Origin: Blastomussa wellsi
Taxonomy: Eukaryota; Cnidaria; Anthozoa; Scleractinia; Plerogyridae
Reading direction: 5' to 3'
DNA: 64,000 nucleotides
Assembly: GCA_947652115.1 (NCBI GenBank)
Contig: OX393561.1
Span: 2,113,318 to 2,177,317, forward strand
Shown: piece after piece, positions 35,901 to 49,962 of the stretch
Numbering within the stretch: the first letter of the stretch is position 1
Layout of the letters: every line of letters starts with the position of its first letter
Made by a program: the position numbers and the translations under genes
The notes under the pieces: generated by a model
What the model saw: only the letters and a program-made list of their open reading frames with translations
What the model was told of the DNA's origin: nothing
Databases searched by the model: none

Positions 35901-38900
35901 CCCTGACCTAAAAACCTTTATCTGCCCCAGCATGTTTTCAGCAACCAAAGTCTGATGAGAAATAAAAGCATACCAGTACATGCAGAAGTTCTGATTTATA
36001 ATTGTGCATATCATTCATGGTAGCTTTGTGATGTAAGCTTATTACTGGTAATGCGCAATTCTCAGAGTGGTTGGATAAAGTACTAAATGAACTCGAAACC
36101 GCGAACTCCTCCTGCAACTGCTTGTTTCTAATACATTACTGCACCTTTATCTATTATTTTTCAGATCCACATATTAAGGTCGCAGGCCTACCTGATTCTG
36201 TACGACTGGCAAAAGAGAAAGTCATGGCAGTCTTGGATACAAAGGTACACATATATTGCAAGAAATGTTTTCCTATAATAATAACGAAAAAATATTAAGT
36301 TTTATAATATAGATAGGACTCTGTGCGTGCTCTGATTGGTCAAAAAGCCATGTTTTATCAGAGTATAAAACATAGAAAAAGCGTGTTTTATTGTTTTTCG
36401 TCAGCTTTACTCTAGTGAAAATTCGCAAGGGATGGCGGCGAACATTTTCTGTAAAGAAATTCCGGACAAAATTCTGAGTCAAGCTGCAGAGATTGTCGAA
36501 AGAAGCTTCTAAGTTTGAGATGAAAGTAGAAGAAGCAAAATTAAATTGCTTCAGTTTATCGATCATGCGTGTTTTGGTGTTTTTACGCGCAGCATATAAA
36601 ATCTATATCATAAAGCAAATGAAGCCTAAGCCATGTATTATACTGTCATAAAACACTCCGGACATTTGAGAACACTCGAGAAATGTTTTCTACATTTCCC
36701 TCGTGTTCTCAAATGCCCGTCGTGTTTTATGACAGTATAATACATGGCTCATCTTTATTTGTTAAATAAAAGTGTGTATAAATATATAAAGTAAATAATC
36801 TTAATTAATGTGCTCAGGTTAACTTATTTATATGCACTTTTTTCTGGAAATTCTTTGATTTTTATGTTTTTTTCTTAGTCAAGCAGGGTGACACTTAAAA
36901 TGGATGTTTCCCATACTGATCATTCACATATCATTGGTAAAGGAGGAGGTAACATCAAACGAGGTATGATGGAACCTGTAGGGTGCTAGAAATTTGTGTC
37001 CATACAAACATTTATAGTCAGTATGCATATGAGCGTGCAGTAGCTACCACTGGATAATCATAGAGGTCCTGACTAAGTGCAGCAAGTCATGTGAGCAATT
37101 CTGGTTAGTCTAAATAGTACTTTGGTTAGCCTTAATATCACTCCTGTTACCCTACAGTTAGCTTAGGTTGCAGTTAGCCTTTTATAATGTTGGGATAAGG
37201 GATTTCTGGATTACATGCTTTACATGACTCACTGGCTTGCATATGTATTGTACACGCTCAATCAATGCACCATTAAGCAAGGCTGTGCTCCTAGAAAAAT
37301 TACAAGGAGCCCAAAGGTTTGAAACCATGAGATACAGAGTCTGGGTGCCAAGCACTGAAGTTAATATGAAAAAAGCAAGTTTATCTGTTTGCCCAAAGGC
37401 AACAGTTAGCTGCCTGAGGCACTGTGTCCTTAGAGTACAGGCTTGATTGAGTGACCAGAAGTGCTGTTACTCCTTAAACATAGGAGAAGGACAATCGTGC
37501 ATGCATAGAAATAGGAGAACCATGCATTCATGTTTTCATGGTCAACATGGCATGGATCGTGGGCACGTGCACAAAATGGCGGCCATTGGGGTAGCCATTC
37601 CTTGTCAGCCTTATCAACTTACATCTTTGGTATTGGACATCCATGTTATGGTTAATTGACAGCTGTCAAATCGAGGTATCCGCTGACTAGTATCACATGA
37701 CCAGATAGCGGGCTCAGATTTAGAACTCATCAAGGCGACATGTTTTTTGAAGTTGACCGCTGACCAGGCATTGTTTTTTTAATTGACATGGGCTCAGGTC
37801 CGATTTTTTTCTTCTGGCAGCATTTTTTATTTTTTTATGGTCATTCTCTGCAGAAATTCTGCAATTAGAGTTGACGTATTAAATTATTTTTATTTATTTC
37901 AGAGAAATTATTACAGTCTTTCCCGTAAAACCGTGAACACCAGAAATGTTTATGGAATGTTATTGTGTTACAAAGAAAAAGCCATTCAGGTGCAAGAAAA
38001 CTAAACTGCAAACAGCAACAGTAATTAGTTTGTGGTTTTGAGGTTTGTTTGCATGTCCTGAACTTTGCTGCGATTGGTCACTACACAATAAACATTCCAG
38101 AAATTTTTTCTGGTGTTCACGGTTTTATGGGAAAGACTGTAAGAACCAGGAAAACTATGGAGCTCCGCTTTTAGGCGTGGCTAAATCTTTTTATTATAGA
38201 TGTATTGATTGTTTTGTTCCTCTTTATTTTACAATATACTCATGTTACTCATGTTTTCTTATAGTTATGCTAGACACTGGATGTCATATTCACTTTCCTG
38301 ACTCAAACAGAGGAACAACAAATGAAAAGAGTAATCAAGTAGGCCATTGCTATCGTAATAATGTTTGTAAAAGTAAATTGATAGATGACTAAATGTGCAG
38401 AGTACTTATTTTCTCGTTATGTTTAAACAAACCAATCTTCATGTCATAACCAATGTTATTAACCAAACTGAGCCAGCACGTTAGTTTGTATTTATTAGCG
38501 TCCCGTCCCATTTTAAAACAAGTGATATCTTAAATTAAAACAGAAATATTTAGCCTTTAGAAGACCGGAGTTGTGAAAAAGTTTGTTCCAATTGATTCAA
38601 AACTCTCAACTGATGAGTATTTAAGCATTGATTGTCAAATTTGCCTTGTGTGCGACAAATATCATAGCAATTTGAAGACAAATAAATTCATCATGTGCCG
38701 CAACTTTCAATTTGCAACGCCTGAGAATCAATAGATTCTTCCCAGAAAAAGGAAATGAGTATGAAAAGAACTTTTATAACCTCCTAAATGAATCATCACG
38801 TGATCTGAACTTGATAGCAACAAGGATGTAAACACGTTAGCCGAATTTGCCTATAAGGCTATTCGGTAAATATGATGAACAGTTATACTATTTTCAACAT

Positions 38901-41900
38901 AGTTATAAATTCTGTTTCAATTTCGTTGCATGCTGCAGTCAATGAAATGGAAAGTGCCCATTTTAATTAAATAAAAGTATTTTTTACTTGCAGGTTTCAA
39001 TAGCTGGTCAACCCCTGGGAGTAGAAAGTGCACGGCGACAGATAAGGGTGATTGCTTTTATATAATAATCATATTACACATAATATATTAATGATGATGT
39101 TGAATTTGTGGTTGTGTCTCGACACTGTTGCCTTTATTCTGTTTTTATTTTGTTTCTAACTATACACCTTATGACCATTTTCATATCAGGCTTTGCTACC
39201 TCTGGTTCTGACATTTGAATTACCACTGACTGGAAGATTACCACCAGATGCTAATTCACCAACTATCCAGCATATTCAACAAAAATACAATGTCACAATT
39301 ACTTTTAAACAGGTAAGTGTTAGTTTTTAAATTGGAAATTCACTGTGAAGATCATTTCTCACCTTCATCTTCACGTGCAGTTTAAACATGAATTATTTCT
39401 TATGCTTTACATCATTTATAATGTTGTTACAGATTTAACTTTATGTATTGTTAAAGAAGCTGGTGGTTTGGTTTGAACTGCCTTGGCTTATCACTTTTGA
39501 AATTATTTTTAGGTTTTCCTTTTAAAACTTGAGTTTTGAAATCCACCTCGCCTTAATTTTCAGTCTACAGTGTAACCCTGTTAATACCGCGGTAACCAAC
39601 AGGCCATCAAAATTTGGCTGTGTTAACAGGGTGGCCGTAAATGGGGTTATGGGTCAAATTTCATGACTTGTCCCAAAGATTCTTTTGCACTTCTTAACAA
39701 CTGTAAATTCTTTAATAAACATCCGGAATGCAGAAACTTCAATCCATGCATACAATAATAACCAGGGGAACATTGATAAACATAACTAGATTCTAAAATT
39801 GAAACAAGAACAGACTTGGTTATACATATCCTTCTCGAAATCAAAGGTCCCGACCTGTCTGACTTAACATCATGTTACTTTATGCTAAATATTGTTTCTC
39901 AAGAATTGTATTTGTTTTTGTTTTGACAATTACGATTGCATATTTTGTTTGAGTGGCCATACTAATGGGGTAAAATAATAAAGGATTATACAGGTTGGGT
40001 GGCTGCATTAACAGGGTGTTCTTATAAGGAAATGTATGGGCATTTTGCCTGTGGCAAAACATAGTTGACAATATAATGAAGTGACCGTAAGGCGGGGCTC
40101 AGCTGTGGTTTTGAGGTGAAAATAAAACTGAATGCAATGACCATTATCCTGAACAGGTGCATGCAATAATCATTTTGCAAAAAGCTTCTTCCACTAAAAA
40201 CCAGGCATGCAAGACTGAGAAAGGAAACATCCACTAAAGGTGTGCGAGTATTTTGAGCAGAAGCTCAATTTTGCAAGCAATGCAAAATTTACAAATACAA
40301 ATACAAAATGTATTGACCAGTCCCTATGGAGGCTGGGCACTCACTCCACTAGGGTGTGTAAATATTCACCATATCCTAAAAGAGCTCATGTAGTTCCAAC
40401 TTCCTACTCAATTTGTGCTGTAGAAATGAAAGTTACGTACTGTAGCTGACTTAACTTTCTTTAGTGTTATCTGACTGGCTTGAATTTTACTCACTAGAGA
40501 CCAAGGGCTGGCAGTCAAACTGCAATAATAAGAGGATCACAGCAGCATATTGCTGGTATAAAGGTTTGTAACACTGTATTACAATGTAATGAATAAATGT
40601 TACCAGGGACTTAAAATTTGTTAAGCAATTTTTGTAAAACAGTTAAGTGATGTTTTTTCAAAAGTGAATTTGAATTTAAATTAATGTATTAATTAGTTGT
40701 CAATAAGTGAAGTGTATTGATGTCCAAAACAGGAGGAGCGTGCAGGCAAACAACACCACAGCAACAGCCATGTGCCCTACTCAACTTTTAATTAAAAATA
40801 ATAGTTAGCTCTGATAGATGGATCACAATGCCCTGATCCACTCCCCTTTTATCCCTCCAGACTTTTAATGTAAAAGCTTGAGTTGCGCCTTGTCAACTAT
40901 TCACTCATACAACTAAGAAGAAGTATCGTCAGCTAGAAATTTACCATGATGGTCTTTTCATATACTATAGTGATGCCATTTAGATTTATTCATCATCATC
41001 GATTCATCATCATCCGTCCTTGTTGCACCATGGGACGCATACGACCTCATTAAAGTTATTGCTATTCTTTTATCAATTTTCCTCATTGTAATGCATTGCG
41101 TGACATAATGTGACATGAGTAGTTTAAGAGAAAGGTGAGCTGCTAGTTAAACACAGAGCGATTCCATATAACGAGGCTGAGCGGCTCAGCCTTTCAATCA
41201 CAAATCCCAATAAGATGATTTTATTGGTTGAGAACTGAACTCAGCTGGTTTTCTTTGGTGTGGCGTGATCCGAACTTGTTTCTTTTTATCACTAAAAAAA
41301 GAATTAAATATTATGTAGACCCTCGTGAATAAAATTGTTCCTTTTGTCGTTTGGGTGCAAACAATAGAAATAAACGGAAATAGAGGAAGATACATGTAAC
41401 TGCCGTGCATTATTCTGCAAAATTAGAATTTCCGTGCGGCAAACGACTTGATGATAACAAAAAACATGCCAAGTTTCAGCAAGCTTGAACAGGCATGCTT
41501 TCCTGGTTCGTCCAAACAATACGACAGTCATTGGAAGTTATACCTAAACATTGTTATTCGTCTTTTGTTTTGATTCTTAGCCCATGAAGCCAAGTACTTA
41601 AATAATTGATGTGTTCAGCACTGTCCGTTTGAGCTTTCATGTCGTAACAGTGTTTGTGCGTTTGTCAACATGAAGTTTGAATTTTCAAGATTTGCATTGA
41701 AAAAGATTATTAGTGGTATATGTTGTATTTGAGGTTGTTAATTCCATATAAAAAACAGGGCTTGTGATTAAAAAGAAAAATTTGCAGAGCTTTTCTGTTT
41801 GAAGACCGTTACTCCGACACGGCTGTTTAAAGTTAAAGCCAACAAAATGCTAGACGGTGCCTTTTTATAGGCTCGCTCCATGTTTAAGTATTTTGCAAAT

Positions 41901-44900
41901 TCCTCATCATGATCAATACATTGTTGAATGGCAATCTTCAAATGCTTAAAAAAGTAAGTTTACTTTAGGTTCTGGTTACAAACTGTACATAATTTGTACT
42001 AGTTATTTCATATTCCTGAGTGAGCAGGAGTCTCTTATGATTTGACAAAAGGTATATTTGGCAAAAAAGGTTTTATTTACAACTTTTTCCCTCAGGATGC
42101 TATTGCCCATTTAGTGGAACATTTGACAGCAAAGATAGCTGTAAGTACCATGAAACCATAGACTATGTGTTTTGTGAGTGTAAAACACATCATTTCCATA
42201 ATTTTTCCATTTGCAATTTAATTGAATGCTTCAAATTACAACTATCATTTATGTCAATGCAGTCTTCAGTTCCAGTGAATATGCAGATAGACATTGCACC
42301 TCAGCATCACTTGTTTATAATCGGACGAAGTGGCTCAAACATCAAAGAAATCATGCAGAGGACTGGAGCAAAGTGAGTCTCTAAACAAAACAGGCTTTCA
42401 ATTGTTTGTCTTTTTTTTTAAATTATAGTAATGATGATGATGATGATGATTACCAATCCAATGACTAATTCATCATGTAAAAAAGAATATAGTTTTCCTT
42501 AAAACAACATAATTATATTTATTGTTTCAAAGTACCTGTCAAACCTGTAACTGGGAACATGCCACATGCATGACACTCCCCTAGATTTCTATACTTAAGA
42601 GTACTTCCCAAGAAGATGTTTGAAAGCAATTGGGTGCAGAGAAAATTTGTTCATTACACAGTTGATGCCCTCAGCTCAAAAGGCCTTAATCTGTGCGTTC
42701 TGTAAGATTTGAAGTAGGTGACCTGTGATCGGGTATTCTTTTTTGAAAGTGATAAGGTAAAAACCTTCCCTGAGATGATAAGTAGGGTGGGAGGTCATGA
42801 TTGTAGGCTAGTGGCAAAGATGCGACTAACGAACCTCCAACAGAGCAATGAAAGAAATACATCAACATTGAAATGGCATCAAGGGAAACTTGGAAAAAAT
42901 CTGAGTCCCAGATGGGATTTGAACCCACGACCCTCTGTGATCTACTCGGATGCTCTAACCACTGAGCTACTGGAGACTCTATGGTGAGACTCTAAGAGAC
43001 TCTAAGGTTCAAATCCCATCTGGGACTCCGATTTATCCCGAGTTTCCCTTGATACCATTTCAGTGTTGATGTATTTGTTTTGTTGCTCTCTTGGAGGTTG
43101 GTTGGTTGTATCTTTGATATGCTTCAATGTGACTGCACGATGCAGTTAACAGCTATATGTGCCATTCATCATTTGACTGAGTAACCGCACTATGTAGTTC
43201 CAGTCAAGACCCACATTTGAACCCACGACCCTCTGTGATCTACTCGGATGCTCTAACCACTGAGCTACTGGAGACTCTATGGTGAGACTCTAAGAGACTC
43301 TAAGGTTCAAATCCCATCTGGGACTCCGTTTTTTTCCGAGTTTCCCTTGATGCCATTTCAATGTTGATGTATTTCTTTCAATGCTCTCTTGGAAAGTAAT
43401 AATATTAGTGATAAAGGAGTATTTAATATCAATGAGCAAGACATTATAAAGGACCATGCTGCTGTAGTTTGAGAGAGATTGTCATTTCTTCTTAGCATTT
43501 CATTTCCTGATCCCAATGGAACCCAAAGAAAGGGCACAGTGTTTATTTCCGGAACAGTGGACTCAGTTATTCATGCAAGGGAACAGCTAATAGTAAGAAA
43601 AAATCTACTTTTAAGCAATAGAGGACTTTTGCCATGTTTACATAGCCTCATCTAAACTTGGGAGAATTTGAGACAGCATAACTTTCGAGAATTCTCCCAA
43701 GCCCCCGAGTGCTTAGGTGAGGCCACATAAACACCGAAAAAGTCCTCTGCTGCTTTTATAAAATATTTCTTAAACATACGCACACTACTAAAATGTCATA
43801 ACTGTGTTTATATACTCTCGTCTAAACACTCCTATCAAACAATGAGAGCGCTCATAGTATGTCAGTTAGTATGTTTGCAACAAGCACTCAAACACAACTT
43901 CAATGCAGGTATTTTCCCATCTAAAATCAAAGAATTAAGGGCAACTACTGTCATTGTTTTATCTTTATTTTTACTTTACATATTTTTAGAAACTGTGATA
44001 GGAATAAGAAATTTATTCTATAGGCAAGAGATTGAGATTTTCAATGACAAGGTGTGAGATTTGGCAGGTATCTAAGTTGTTTGTAATTCATCTTATAAGA
44101 GCTTTATTCTCCTTCTAGGATTGCCTTCCTCTGGTTTTAATGTTTGACTTACGAGAGGAAGATGGAGATGCAGATTTACGTAAGATTTGTGTTGAAACAC
44201 AAGAATTGTTTTCCTATTCTACATTTAATTTCATGATACTTTAATCTTTTCTTGTAAAATTTCCCTCACTAGTTAGCTTTGTTACAAATTTATCAATGTT
44301 ATGACAACAATATTTCATTAGGAACATATTGTGTGCTTGAAATGTACTTTTTTATTCTCACAGTTGCAGTAAAGTTAAACAAAATAATGGAAGCATATGA
44401 TGTGTTTGTCAGTGTAAAGCCAAAACCCAAGCAACCTAGCAAGGCAAGTTATCTAAAGGTCCAATGTAGTGTTTTTGTTGCATAGATTATTTTTTAGTTA
44501 TTTATTTACCGGTATTTTTTTAAAGAACTATTTTCAAGATCTTTTATTAAATAATGAGCCACTTACTGTTAAACAAGTTGTCTAATATGATTATTTGTAA
44601 ATTTTCTTTACAGTCAGTGATTGTAAAAAGTGCAGAGAAAAATGTCGAAAAAATGTATATTGCAAGGCTTGAAATCCTGGGACTTGATGGAAATGAAAAC
44701 CTTGCTGTATCATCAGCATTTTCAACATCAAGCTTGGTTAATCATCACATTCCATCATCTGACAGTCTCACAAGAAACTACTTCAGTATGCTTAACCTTA
44801 ACTCGTCCCCAGCTGGCTACATTCATGGTCATGTGAACGGACACACAAGTCCTATTCTGAGTCCAGTGGATCCATCGTCTACCAACCCACATCCGTGGTT

Positions 44901-47900
44901 TACAACAACCATGTCTCCAACATCACCCACTATCTCAAACATGATCGGTGGCTTGGTGACGTCACCAATGCACCCACTCATAAACTGCTCAACAGCATAT
45001 CAAACAAACCCACCTCCTCCCCCTGGATTAGGACCACCTGTGACTGTGGCGTCTATGCCTAATAATGTTCCAAGTGCTTATCTTATAAATTACGCTGGAT
45101 CTGCATCTGGCTCAAATGGTTACATAAATGGCTTGAGCACAGGTAACAACTGCAGTTTACCTCTAAAAAAGGATTGTATTACTGTTGTAAGCAAGGTTAG
45201 ACTAGCAGCTGTAAAGGATTCTGCTTATGATGAGCTAAAGGCTCTGTACAAGAAGTTCAACTACAATTTAAATGGAATGATTACCTGGCTTAATGGTGGG
45301 GTTATTTAGGGTAGACAGCTGAATTATCATTATTATAAGTAAATGTCAAACAAAAGTTATACTGAAAGTCATGTTTTTGACAAACATGCAGTTTCTTGAA
45401 AAAATACTTTTAGGTATTGTTGTGTCACACCATGGAGAATTCGTTCTATTTCAAGGATAAGAATGGTTGTATTGGTCTTTAAAACTTACCAACTAAGACT
45501 GAGTGTAGTTCTCTCACTGTGACAAACTGTGTTTTGACTAGGTCCAACACATTGCCATTTAGGGAAATCACCAAGTCAGCTGAGTCAAAGAACTGGAAGC
45601 CCTCATGGGCAAAGAACACCAAGTCCTATTGGAACCATTGGCCAAGGTCCTGACAATTCTGTAGCGCAAAGAACTTGTAGCCCTGTGGATAGACAGAGTT
45701 TAAGTGGAAGCCCAATGAGGCGAAGTTCATCAGGGAGTTTGAGTCCCAGAAGTCCTACATGTACAAGTCCAATGACAGTTGAGGATGATGGTATGCTTTT
45801 TATACTGAAGTCACTCAAATAATACAGCCATTATAAGAGTAAAACTTGTTAGCTAACTTAGCTTAACTCTTAGGTCGATAAGAGCTATGCCAGTCTCTGT
45901 CAGTCCGTAACTTGAGTTTCCACGGCCAAAATAAATTAGAACAGAAAGAGATAAAGGTCGGGACACACCATGCGACAAATCGCTGTGACACATCGCCGCG
46001 ACAGGTTAGGGCCTGATTACATGAGCCGGGCTGGCCCGGTTTGCCGGGATGGGTTTCTTTGTCGGCTAACCGGGCTGGCCCAGTTGTCATGTAATCGCGA
46101 AGTTGAATTCTAGTTTGAATTCTTGTGACAGATCGCAGCGACAAAATTCCATCGCAGTGACAAAGACTTTTGGCAAAAATTAATAAAAAATGCGTCTGTT
46201 GACAATAGTGGATTTTGATGTAGCTACATAATTATAGATCAAAATAAGGCATCCTGTACTTGCTATAGCTAATTATGACTGATTCGTTCTAAAATAATTA
46301 CCGGTATATGTTTTTTCAGCCCAGGAATTGTCTTTCCATGTTGAATCTCTCCAGCTCCGCTCATAAATATATTATCAGTTGTTAAATATTGTAAAAACAT
46401 GAGGCAGATGCCTGTGTGCTTGGCTGCAATGTCATTACGCCCCTACTGGAAAAACACGAAGGTTACTATTCTATTTTGCTTCAGTGAAAAGTTCTCTTTG
46501 TCTTGATGTTTGGTCGCTATATTAAGACTGAAATATGCTTTACCAAAATGCAAATACAAAGAAACTAGTGTATAAAATAAGGTTACGTACCATTCACCAT
46601 AACAACTTTGTAATGGAGGAGAAATTGCAGGGACGAAAGGCGGGAAAATCGGCTTTGCACGCCCTACTCTGGGACGCGCGCGTTCGCTATTTTCCCGCCA
46701 AAAGAACGTTCACTGATTGGTTTGTTTCTCGAGACTGTTTCTCTAAAACCCGGGCCCCTGCGACGCCCTTTACGCCTCTGGCTAATAAAGCTGCAAAATG
46801 AAGTTTTTTTGTGTGTGTGTGTGAAAATAGCATACTTTATTTCGTCTATTTGAAGTGGATACTGACTTCTTGTGTTGATTTGTTCTTTCACAGCTAATGT
46901 CCACAGTATGGCCAGCAGAAATGACCTAACTGACTCCATCGTAAGTAACGATGACTTACGGAACACTGCACCGCTCAACACAAAAATACTGAGAATCAAG
47001 ATACAAACCTCGACTCAGAAATGCCTGCAGACTAGACTAACACTACCATCATACTATTAACTTATGCCATAACGTAGAAGGAAACCTTGAATTACGAACA
47101 CTGCTCTTTCGATGTCTCACAGAATACATAAATATTCAAACAAATAAACACAATCCAGAGCTAGAGTAAAGACAGCTGAAATACTCCACCGTTACTGCTG
47201 TAAGCTATAGGGGCACCCCAATGAACAAACTGTGGCAAAATGCATTCTTTTATCTCAACGAGACTCAAGCCTTCGTTGAGCAGTGTCTTCAGTCTCCCTT
47301 CCGAGTTTCAATCAGCCGAGGCAAAAGTCGTATTTTTCAGTGACAACTCCCATGAGAAAACATATACTGAACCATTTTGCCAGCCAGCAACATTTGCGCT
47401 GGGGAACAGATAAAGTGAGGACCATACTCGTTGGGTGCCCCTGAAGCTAGAGAAGATAAAATTGAAGTCTGCAACAGATGACGACGTTTAAATTTTAATG
47501 CAGACGCTCAGACCATTAATTAACTAAATAAACACATTTTGACTGACAGATGGAAAGGCAGACGGACAGTTCAAAACAAGACAGAGACTAACCAAACAGA
47601 CGCAGTCGGACGTGTACCCCTCCCTCAGAACATAGCGTACCAAATACAGTCATCTCGTAACATAATACTGCTCAACGAGTTGGACAAAGACGTTAAGGTA
47701 GTGAAGAAGCACACTGACAAAAAAGTCATCATCCAGACAAACATATACTATGAAAAACATCATGACGGTGCTTATTAAACTGCACTGGCGGAAGGACATT
47801 GCCACAACAAAATATCTAGACAGATACCCATTCTGACTGAAAATAATTTCTTGACGGTTCGTTTGATATTTCAAGCAGACTAATCTGAGACAGACACATG

Positions 47901-49931
47901 TAGAACTGACAGTGGTACACCAATTTAATTGACGTTACCCGGTAGTAAGCCGGAATTGCACATCTACCCGTCAATCCGCCAAAAAAGTATTCATTCAATG
48001 TGAAGCTCCGTCGCCCCCCCCCCCCCCCCCCGTCATGTATAATGCGAGTACCCGCCCTGGGAAAGTGGACTCACCGAGCAAACAACAGACAGACGCACAC
48101 AGCGACGTAGACACACACAGACACGCACACACCTGCTGTTAAATGGACGGACGAGCGAACAGACAAAACATACATACATACCCAATAGCACTAAAACTGA
48201 AAACTATTCGAAATGAATGTTCATGTAATGTCGTGCATGGTTTATGGATATCACGGCCCGCGGTGTAACGTCTAGTTAATAATTTTTGGCTTAATGATCT
48301 CACGTCTTTTTGCAGCCATACCACGACACTAAAACCCATGGTAGTAATGGTGCAGCTATGAATCCTGTCGGTATGTAGTCGTTCTTGGTTCTTTCCTTGC
48401 TGTTTTTTATTAGACGTGTAAATGTGCTTCCCTCGGACGCTAGAATAATAAACACGGCGGAAGACCACCATAACCTTCTTTCTCAAACATATGAATCGAG
48501 GGCAAGAAAAAATTAATTAAAGGAAGCTATAGCTGGACAGGAAATAGATAAATTCACACTTAGTTGAAAAGTGCAACTCATTATAAAAGTGAACATGAAA
48601 CGCTGCACATCTCTTTGCGATAGTTGATTTATTGCATTCTAACTCAGTTTCTTACATGTTGAAATTTCTCTTTAAGTCTTGACGAGGGTTTGAATAATGG
48701 GCAGTGAAATGATATTTTCCTTAAAAATTTGTTATAGTTTTTAAATAATTGGTATCGCAAGTAAATTTTCGTTTGAAGGTCTCGAGAAGTTTGAAAATTA
48801 GTCTTCAAGGCAAATCAGCCTGTAGACCAAGAGTATCGCGAGCACTGATTATCACTGCTCACCTTTTTCCTACATTACCCACGGGTAAAATACTTATGTT
48901 ATTGCACGCCTTGAGTCTGATGTTGTAATTAGTGCGGTAACCGTTACACCGTTACAAACTGTTCATTTTTCTAATGTTTGTGTTTTAGGTTCGTCTGCGA
49001 ATCACGGTTCTAAAAGACAGACCCTTCAAATATTGTCCGGTGCAAAGAATGTGAATTTTCAGTAAGTTGTTCCAGGTTTTGCTGACTAGGTCTTTTCCAT
49101 TTGAAGCTTTAGATGCACCATATATCTTTGTGAAGAGAGTTGATTTAGCATTTTTTGTGGTCTTTCCCTTAGCACAAGTACCTCAAGTTTGAACTCGGAC
49201 CCAAGTGAATCAGATGACAGCCTTAGTTCGTCTTTATCGCTGTGAGTTGAAACGCTTTGTCTTTTGTCCTTTGTTGGTAAACTTTCAGCTTATGATGGCA
49301 GACGAACAGGTTTTGCCAGGTTGAACATCTCATAAACTGTATTCTGCTTACACCATTTTAAATGTCCACTCATTCCGAGCTGTTTACTTCTTCGGCAATG
49401 TTCGCTTCCTTTTCTTAGAGGATTTATGTCTGTTAACCTTGGAAAAGGTTTGTCCTTTTACTGGGCATCAAAAATTTTTACATATTTTTTTTGAGTGTTG
49501 AAGTTGTTTAACAAGTTTTTGTTTGTATGTTTTCAGCTTACAAAAGATTCTACCAAATGCTCCGACCCAGCCAGTAAGTTTAATTGGCCATTTCCGAGTT
49601 CTCTTTTGCCTCAGCGTCAAAACGAGTCTAAGTGCGAAACCATTCATATGAAAATGTGTTTTACCTGCATCTTAATTCTCATACAAAACAAGCTCATTTC
49701 CATATGAATAGTTTCGCACTTAGACTCGATTTGAAACAGAGAGAAAAGGGAACTCGGAAATGGCCTATTCATTGTGGCGGACGTGTTTCTTCTTTTCTCA
49801 CCGTCCCAGGGTGTGGAATATGAGACGGTCTGGGAACGATGCTTAGGTAACAGTTATTCCACGAGCGCGCGTTGGATATGAGATGGTAGATAGCCAACGA
49901 GGCGCGTAGCGCGGAGTTGGCTATAACCATT

Positions 49932-49962
<31 letters not shown>

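Larger units (their letters stand above)
30404..36164 (+). other. BICC1: BICC1 intron 3, long intron with repeats
   Basis: This 5.76-kb intron separates the N-terminal exons from the KH exons. It holds a decayed minus-strand LINE (33005-33745) and a hAT transposase relic (35545-35702). An open frame at 34605-34931 has no recognised domain or splice context. No further exon is needed, because exons 3 and 4 join in phase to give a family-like sequence. Confidence 0.7.

Noticed and set aside
42893..43345. Functional tRNA genes on the minus strand
   Set aside because: A and B boxes are present, but the anticodon stems do not pair and the unit is duplicated with a shared linker, as in a SINE.
44554..45309. 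Longest open frame (251 codons) as a separate gene
   Set aside because: It is BICC1 exon 15 (from 44614) with upstream intron sequence and read-through past the donor at 45143. The next exon at 45542 continues the family-like Ser/Pro-rich sequence in phase.
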